A stretch of 9,712 nucleotides of DNA from Gemmatimonadota bacterium (lineage in GTDB: Bacteria; Gemmatimonadota; Gemmatimonadetes; Gemmatimonadales; Gemmatimonadaceae), in the NCBI GenBank assembly GCA_023249395.1, contig JAHFCS010000049.1, forward strand, positions 1 through 9,712, in the 5' to 3' direction. The position numbers and the translations under genes were made by a program. Position 1 is the stretch's first letter, and each line of letters starts with the position of its first letter. Of this stretch, positions 5,267-9,712 are shown one piece after another. The notes beneath the pieces are model-generated. The model worked only from the letters and a program-made list of their open reading frames with translations. It was not told the DNA's origin and did not search any database.

Positions 5267-7135
5267 ATGAAAGACGTCGGAACGCTACTGATCGAAATCA
5301 AGAAACCAGTCGGCGACGTGCCGCTCGTCTACAGACGCCTTCGCGCGCTGACGCGCTCGGTCGCTCAGGCGCTTAACATGACGATGCAGGACTCGCATCC
5401 GAAGGCCATCGCTCAGCTGCGATCGGTCTGGGATGGCGATTCGAAGGAAGCGCGCAGCGAAACCGAGGACTGGCGCGCGCGGGTTCGCACTGTCCTCGGA
5501 CAGAATTGGAACGCTCGCCTCGAGAGGGAGCGCCTAGATCGCGCCAAGGCCGAGCCTGACGCAGAGCTCGTCTACGCTGGCATCAACAGCAGCGCGCTCG
5601 CTGAGGAGACTGCGACCAACATCACGGCGCAATTCAACGGCGAGAACATCAAAGAGATGATCGCGCTTCGCAAGGGATTTCCGGAGTTCGGGATCGCGTC
5701 GTCGTTCTATTGCGGGGGACGCTTCTGCTCCATATCGGGCAGCCTGCGAGAGACGCTTCAACGAACGTGTCCCACCGAAAAGGAGGCGGCCTCCGTAGCT
5801 AAGGAGCTCGGTGAGGGGCACTTCATTCGCAGGGCCGGCGGGAACTGGCAGGTGGTCTACGAAGAGTCGGCGAAGATAGCGTTGCCGCTATGGGGAACCG
5901 GCAAGAAGGTCACCGAGCTGATCATCGGTCCGGCGGGCGGCCACGTTCGGGCGACCTGGCGGCAACTCGTGGCTCATTTCGAGCGGCGCGACGAGATCGT
6001 ACAGGCCGAGAAAGAGCTCGATGCGATTCGGCGCACGGACACGGAAAAAGGAGCGATCGAGTCTCTCAAGGCCACAAAGAAGGGAGAGCGCGACAAGATC
6101 AAGCGCCGAGAGATCGACGATCAGATCCAGGCGGTCATCGCAGCGTCAAACAAGCGCATGCAATCGCTCCGGGACCCGATCGAGGCGAAGCTGTACGGGC
6201 TCACCAAGATCGGTCGTGTCGGGATCGTGTGGAAGGAGCGTCGCCGGAAGTGGTTCGTGACGATCAGCTACACCCGTTACGTGCCGCCCATCGAAACGAA
6301 AGGGCAAGCGGCGGCAGTCAATTTCGGCATCAACAAGTTCCTCCAGGCATACGCAGTTGACGAGAGCCAGTTCGACGTCGATGGCGCGCAGATCCTTCAC
6401 AAGCGACTTGCTTGGAACTCATCACGAAAACGCATCCAGCAGAGCAAGCGCCAATTCGGCAGCGGCTCTCGAGGGCGCGGGAAAAAACGCCGCGAGCTGC
6501 CGCTGACGAAGCGTCAGGGGGATGAGTCCAACTGGACACAGACCTATATTCGTCAGGTTGCCCACGATCTGATCACCTGGTGTCTACGAAAGGGACATGT
6601 CGTCTCTGACCTGTACCTCGAAGACCTGGGCGGCATCCGAGATGCCTTCGAGCAGGCCACGGAGGGCCAGGCCCACGCAGAAGTAAAGCGTCGCATCCAT
6701 TCTTGGCCCTACGCCGAAACTCGGATGGCAATCGTTCGGGAAGGCGCCCAGCGAGGCGTCAGGGTGCACGCGAAAGGCGCGCGCTTCGTGAGTCAGCGTT
6801 GTCCTTCTTGTAGGCATACGGCGCCTGAGAACGTGCAAGAGGTGACGATTCCGGGACCGGTCCTGGCTCTCAAGTCCCTCGGGAAGGGTCGATGGCACGA
6901 GACGGCCTACACCGATGCGCATGATCTCTACCGTCGACAGGACAAGACCTACCGGTTCGAGTGCGTCGACTGTGGACGCAAGGGTCAGGTCGATATCGTG
7001 GCGTGCTTGAATCACCTGAAGGATGTTGGCGCTATCGCTTCGGACGATCGGGCGCCACTGGGCAAGATGCAGGAGGCCGCGCGCGCGGCCGTTTCGAACG
7101 ACAAGCGAAAGAAAGCCAGAAGGAGCGGAACATGA
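5267..7135 (+). CDS. Compact Cas12/TnpB-like RNA-guided effector with an altered RuvC-I site
   Basis: The 622-aa protein has type V C-terminal architecture. RuvC-I is AAAVNFGINKFLQAYAV (348-364), where the usual catalytic Asp (as in GIDLGIN) is N352, codon AAT at 6320-6322. RuvC-II is DLYLEDLGG with E452. A treble-clef-like zinc ribbon uses C512 and C515 (SQRCPSCRH) and C566 and C569 (FECVDCGRKG), and RuvC-III is QVDIVACLNHL with D576. About 50 residues separate the two Cys pairs, far more than in ordinary TnpB. The N-terminal half (1-330) would hold the WED/REC regions; residues 240-300 are highly charged and helical. With one of three acidic residues lost, guide-directed binding without DNA cleavage is likely. 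Length is close to Cas12k and Cas12m and above Cas12f, but I cannot place it in a named subtype. It lies between two arrays, downstream of a tracrRNA candidate, and overlaps the next gene (ATGA). Confidence 0.85.
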   Translation: MKDVGTLLIEIKKPVGDVPLVYRRLRALTRSVAQALNMTMQDSHPKAIAQLRSVWDGDSKEARSETEDWRARVRTVLGQNWNARLERERLDRAKAEPDAELVYAGINSSALAEETATNITAQFNGENIKEMIALRKGFPEFGIASSFYCGGRFCSISGSLRETLQRTCPTEKEAASVAKELGEGHFIRRAGGNWQVVYEESAKIALPLWGTGKKVTELIIGPAGGHVRATWRQLVAHFERRDEIVQAEKELDAIRRTDTEKGAIESLKATKKGERDKIKRREIDDQIQAVIAASNKRMQSLRDPIEAKLYGLTKIGRVGIVWKERRRKWFVTISYTRYVPPIETKGQAAAVNFGINKFLQAYAVDESQFDVDGAQILHKRLAWNSSRKRIQQSKRQFGSGSRGRGKKRRELPLTKRQGDESNWTQTYIRQVAHDLITWCLRKGHVVSDLYLEDLGGIRDAFEQATEGQAHAEVKRRIHSWPYAETRMAIVREGAQRGVRVHAKGARFVSQRCPSCRHTAPENVQEVTIPGPVLALKSLGKGRWHETAYTDAHDLYRRQDKTYRFECVDCGRKGQVDIVACLNHLKDVGAIASDDRAPLGKMQEAARAAVSNDKRKKARRSGT

Positions 7136-7737
7136 GCACAAGCGTGGACACTGCGGGATACCAGCGTTCTGTATCCGAAATCCGCGAGCTGCTTGCGAAT
7201 TGGTTTGAGAGCGGAGTGGATCTGTTCCTGAAGCTCAGGGACGTCGACCGCTCAGGGATCTGGAAGCACCCTGGACACGCGACCTTCGCCGACTTCCTGC
7301 GTGCAGAGTTCCCGACCGCGCTCGGGATCGAGCGATACCAGAACGTCGTCAATGCGATCGACATGTACGGTGTGGAGCGCGTGAAGCAGATCGGGATCGA
7401 GTCGTGTCATGCGCTCACCGTCAAGGCTCTCGCGGACAACCCGGAGAAGCGCGCTCGAGTGCTTGCCGGTATCGACAACTTCGTTCAGACGAACGGATGC
7501 GCGCCAGATCGAAACAAGGTGCGCGAACTGGTTTCGTCTGTCGCTCCGGAGACCAGGCGTCTACCGAAGGAGTTGCTGGAGAGCTCGGAGATCGAGAGGC
7601 TTCGATCTGAGATGAGGGTGGCTACGAAACGGATCCAAGAACTGGAACGAACCGTGGCGCGTCTTCAGAAGGAGAATCAGCGCTTGACTGATCGTGCCGA
7701 GCGAGCGAAGGCGACTCGTGCGCGTGCGCTGAGCTGA
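7132..7737 (+). CDS. Effector-coupled protein with C-terminal coiled coil, 201 aa
   Basis: ATG 7132 overlaps the effector stop (ATGA) and has AAGGAG at 7120-7125, 6 nt upstream; a longer frame starting at 6961 is an artefact. Residues 1-35 are helical. Residues about 40-100 (GIWKHPGHATFADFLRAEFP, ALGIERYQNVVNAIDMYGVE) resemble small helical DNA-binding domains of phage and plasmid proteins, though I cannot name a family. From about 150 to 193 there is a strong coiled coil with leucine heptads (IQELERTVARLQKENQRLTD) and a basic tail, so it probably dimerises. Coupling to the effector and placement between it and array 2 suggest a partner subunit, a regulator, or a factor that acts on bound DNA. 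It is not Cas1, Cas2 or Cas4. Confidence 0.75.
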   Translation: MSTSVDTAGYQRSVSEIRELLANWFESGVDLFLKLRDVDRSGIWKHPGHATFADFLRAEFPTALGIERYQNVVNAIDMYGVERVKQIGIESCHALTVKALADNPEKRARVLAGIDNFVQTNGCAPDRNKVRELVSSVAPETRRLPKELLESSEIERLRSEMRVATKRIQELERTVARLQKENQRLTDRAERAKATRARALS

Positions 7738-7895
7738 CAGGAACGGAACTGGAATGGTCGTCGCTATCGAAGGAATGGAATCTGGAAGGCTGAAGAGAAG
7801 CGAGCTTATCGGAAGCTGGTGTTCTCTGGTGCGTCTGTAGAAGGAATGGAATTGGAAGCCATGCCGGCCCGAAGCGCCGCAGCGGCGTCCGGATA

Positions 7896-8076
7896 CTGGA
7901 AATGCGTCTGTAGAATGAATGGAATTGGAAGGAACCGTCCGGCGTCGTCGACGTCGACCGCGACCAGGCTGGAAATGCGTCTGTAGAAGGAATGGAACTG
8001 GAAGACCGTCGCCGGCGCGCGAGCGGCCGCGAATGCGATGCTGGAAATGCGTCTGTAGAACGAATGGAACTGGAAG
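7896..8076 (+). repeat. Regular block of array 2 (three 36-nt repeats)
   Basis: Repeats at 7896-7931, 7969-8004 and 8041-8076 share CTGGAAATGCGTCTGTAGAA and end GGAATTGGAAG or GGAACTGGAAG. Two differ in the middle of the core (TGAATGG and CGAATGG instead of GGAATGG). Spacers are 37 nt (7932-7968) and 36 nt (8005-8040). The preceding unit at 7823-7858 has a shortened 5' half (CTGGTGCGTCTGTAG). Confidence 0.8.
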
Positions 8077-8233
8077 GCCGTCCTCCCGCGCCCACGTGGA
8101 ATGGAATCGGAAGTGACCACTTCAGATCGCATCTCGGAATGGAATTGGAAGCGGGTATTGAGCGGCACCGCGCCGTCGAAGGAATGGAATCTGGAAGGTC
8201 CCTGTCGGTCTGTTGAAGGAATGGAATCGGAAG
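8077..8233 (+). repeat. Compact half-size units in array 2
   Basis: Cores at 8096-8113, 8133-8151, 8178-8197 and 8215-8233 lack the 5' half of the repeat. The intervening sequences are only 17-26 nt, so spacing is 36-46 nt, about half that of the flanking units. Each unit is just a handle core of about 18 nt plus a guide-length segment. Confidence 0.65.
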
Positions 8234-8378
8234 AAACCAACAGGACGATCGCGTCGACCAGTCTGCGACGGACGCGCTCGTCTCGAGCTGGCGCACCCCC
8301 CTTCGCTGAGAAATACGGCTGTAGAAGGAATGGAATTGGAAGCAGCTGGGACACAGTGTCTCGGTTGCCGAGAGGCGC

Positions 8379-8593
8379 CTGAGAATGCGTCTTGTAGAAG
8401 GAATGGAATCGGAAGTAGTCGACATCCGCGCCGAGCCACGCCGCGAACCTAGCGACGTGTCTGTAGAAGGAATGGAATTGGAAGGAGAAGCGCACAAGTC
8501 GGCCACAAGCGCAACGTGCTGAGAATGCGTCCTGTGGAAGGAATGGAATCGGAAGTAGTCGACGTCCGCGCCGAGCCAGGCCGCGATCCTAGC
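8379..8593 (+). repeat. Duplicated repeat-spacer unit with diverged copies
   Basis: The 37-nt repeats at 8379-8415 and 8519-8555 are each followed by nearly the same sequence (8416-8453 and 8556-8593, 38 nt, 3 differences: A/G, C/G and A/T). A different repeat-spacer unit (8449-8518) lies between them. The two repeats share an extra base before TGTRG that most other units lack, which fits a segmental duplication. Confidence 0.8.
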
Positions 8594-8771
8594 TGTGTAG
8601 AAGGAATGGAATAGGAAGCACACGCCTCGCAGACGCGCCGACCACCGGCGACGTCCTGAGAATGTGTAATGTAGAAGGAATGGAATCGGAAGCACGGGAC
8701 CACGCCGAGGGGGTGGGATAGTAAAGCCTAGCTGTCTGAGAATTCGCCTGCAAAAGGAATGGAATCGGAAG

Positions 8772-8870
8772 GACAAGGAAGCGGGTCGCATCACGGCGGA
8801 CGAGGCGCTTCGGCGCATTGCGGAGTTGGTGGCTGAAGACGACGCACGCAGATCAAAGGAGACAAAATAA
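8772..8870 (+). pseudogene. Possible gene remnant beside the end of array 2
   Basis: From the end of the last repeat to TAA 8868-8870 an open frame reads DKEAGRITADEALRRIAELV then AEDDARRSKETK, a plausible amphipathic helical C-terminus. No ATG, GTG or TTG start with a ribosome binding site lies in frame upstream; continuing upstream the frame runs into the repeat. The array may have replaced the front of a small gene. The alternative is a chance frame in an untranslated leader. It contains the Shine-Dalgarno of the next gene. Confidence 0.35.
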
Positions 8871-8872
8871 AA

Positions 8873-9712
8873 ATGGGCTACGACGCAAAGATACTCGCAG
8901 ACTCAATTTCTCAGGCAGGACACCGGCTCACCACGTTCGAGGTGACGTTCCCCCGGATCGTTCTCGCCGAGGTGAACACGCACAAGATGATCTCGAAGAA
9001 CTCGGCGTCGAGTCGGGCGATCCCTGTCGAGAAACGGATTGCGGCTGTCGAGGCGGATCTGTTCGTTCCGGAGGCGTTCGGCAAGAACAAGCCAGGAATG
9101 CAACACAGCGAAGAACTCGGCGGCGAAGAAGAATTTTTGGCCAGACAGCACTGGTCCGATGCGGCTCAGGACGCGATCAGGGGCGCCAAGAAACTTTCTG
9201 GAATCGGCGTCCACAAGCAGCTCGCCAACCGACTCCTCGAGCCCTTCTCCTGGCACACCGCCATTTTATCGGGAACTGATTGGGATAATTTCGAGCACCT
9301 GCGTGTCCATCCGGCGGCCCAGGGCGAGTTCTCCAAGGCGGCCCGGATGATGATGGAGATGAAGCGAGACTCCACTCCGACGTTCGTGGAGCCCGGCACG
9401 TGGCACCTGCCGCACGTTCCGGAGGTCTACTACGGGGCGGAACGCAACAAAGTCGAGCCCGGAGAGTGGCTCAACTGGGCAAAGGTTTCTGCGGCAAGGT
9501 GCGGGCGCGTCTCGTTCATGCGTCAGAACATGCGGGGACCCGACGCGAAGATCGCTCTCGGCAAGGACATCGCTCGCGCCGATGCGTTCATCAACGACGG
9601 CCACATGTCGCCGCTGGAGCACCAGGCTCGGCCGATGACGCCCTGGGAGCTCGACGCGTTCCTCCAGTACGAGGCGCTTTTCGCTACTCCGCAGGGGAAG
9701 CGGCACATGCGC
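8873..9712 (+). CDS. thyX: ThyX-like flavin-dependent thymidylate synthase (3' end outside window)
   Basis: The frame is open for 280 codons to the window edge. ATG 8873 has AAAGGAG (8855-8861) 11 nt upstream. ThyX makes dTMP from dUMP with methylene-tetrahydrofolate and FAD. Its signature RHRxxSxNxxSxRY is matched at residues 36-49 by THKMISKNSASSRA with exact spacing for H37, S41, N43, S46 and R48, but the outer Arg, the third Arg and the last Tyr are T, K and A. Later blocks also fit: HLRVHPAAQGEF (142-153), ARCGRVSFMRQ (208-218) and HMSPLEH (244-250). Diverged phage ThyX homologues of this type are common, and the signature changes leave real thymidylate synthase activity uncertain. It probably belongs to the phage backbone, not to the RNA-guided locus. 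Confidence 0.82.
   Translation, partial: MGYDAKILADSISQAGHRLTTFEVTFPRIVLAEVNTHKMISKNSASSRAIPVEKRIAAVEADLFVPEAFGKNKPGMQHSEELGGEEEFLARQHWSDAAQDAIRGAKKLSGIGVHKQLANRLLEPFSWHTAILSGTDWDNFEHLRVHPAAQGEFSKAARMMMEMKRDSTPTFVEPGTWHLPHVPEVYYGAERNKVEPGEWLNWAKVSAARCGRVSFMRQNMRGPDAKIALGKDIARADAFINDGHMSPLEHQARPMTPWELDAFLQYEALFATPQGKRHMR

Larger units (their letters stand above)
7738..8771 (+). CRISPR. Array 2: degenerate CRISPR-like array, 17 repeat cores
   Basis: It starts right after the stop codon of the coiled-coil gene. Full repeats are 36-37 nt: 5' half CTGGAAATGCGTCTGTA (or CTGAGAATGCGTCTTGTA), 3' half GAAGGAATGGAAYYGGAAG. Core ends lie at about 7754, 7788, 7858, 7931, 8004, 8076, 8113, 8151, 8197, 8233, 8342, 8415, 8484, 8555, 8618, 8692 and 8771. 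Many intervals are 69-74 nt, giving spacers of about 33-37 nt; a group at 8077-8233 has intervals of 36-46 nt. The core is the one used in array 1 but the 5' half is different. It is probably transcribed with the effector operon, as no promoter is visible in front of it. Confidence 0.78.

Noticed and set aside
5267..7135. The effector as a TnpB of an IS605/IS607 element
   Set aside because: It is much longer than typical TnpB (about 400 aa), no tnpA is nearby, and arrays plus an anti-repeat flank it. I see no IS200/IS605-type end hairpins or omega-RNA at its 3' end, where a coupled gene follows.
7684..7689. TTGACT near the end of the coiled-coil gene as a promoter for array 2
   Set aside because: No -10-like sequence lies 16-19 bp downstream (the region is GCGAAGGCGACTCG).
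4319..8771. The repeats as a plain minisatellite or as iterons of a replication origin
   Set aside because: Full units have repeat (36 nt) and unrelated spacer sequences in CRISPR-like proportion, lie on both sides of a Cas12-like gene, and match an anti-repeat. No replication initiator gene or AT-rich unwinding region is visible.
7622..8818. A 398-codon open frame on the - strand across array 2, with repeated FQFHSFY / LPIPFLL peptides
   Set aside because: The peptide repeats are translations of the array repeat in successive frames. Spacer lengths break the register, it has no ribosome binding site, and it lies antisense to the operon. It is a by-product of the array.
1..9712. tRNA genes, rRNA genes and cas1/cas2/cas4 adaptation genes
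   Set aside because: I looked for them and found no supporting sequence in the window.

Overview
The window is a dense, one-directional, high-GC segment that reads as bacteriophage DNA. Every supported gene is on the + strand. The first nine junctions are mostly 4-base ATGA/GTGA/TTGA overlaps, the products are small phage-type proteins (MazG-like, Dam-like methyltransferase, small membrane proteins, ThyX-like enzyme), and GTG and TTG starts are used. The host is probably a high-GC bacterium, perhaps an actinobacterium; this is inferred from composition and a predicted leaderless GTG start, not proven.

Layout. Positions 1-3943 hold a string of accessory or early phage genes: a partial 3' end, an 83-aa unknown, a two-helix membrane protein, a MazG-like protein, several unknowns, an N6-adenine methyltransferase (2258-2974), and further small proteins including a membrane-anchored zinc-ribbon-like protein. 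At 3961-3989 there is a sigma-70-like promoter (TTGACT, 17 bp, TATACA) placed so that transcription should begin at or next to the GTG of a 55-aa ribbon-helix-helix regulator (3996-4163).

The centre of interest is 4165-8771. One base after the regulator's stop lies a structured element (4165-4317): a 28-bp closing stem around several hairpins and the sequence CAATTCCATTCC, which is the exact reverse complement of the core of a repeat family found downstream. I read it as a tracrRNA. A first repeat array (about 4319-5266) follows, then a 622-aa Cas12/TnpB-like effector (5267-7135) with RuvC-II, RuvC-III and zinc-ribbon motifs but Asn in place of the RuvC-I catalytic Asp. It is translationally coupled to a 201-aa protein with a C-terminal coiled coil (7132-7737). 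A second array (7738-8771) starts right after that stop codon. The arrays share the repeat 3' core GAAGGAATGGARYYGGAAG but have different 5' halves, and full repeats are 36-37 nt. No cas1, cas2 or cas4 is present. The simplest model is a compact phage-borne, tracrRNA-dependent, nuclease-deficient type V system that binds DNA or silences genes instead of cutting.

After array 2 come a short open frame that may be a gene remnant (8772-8870) and a ThyX-like gene that runs off the window (8873-9712).
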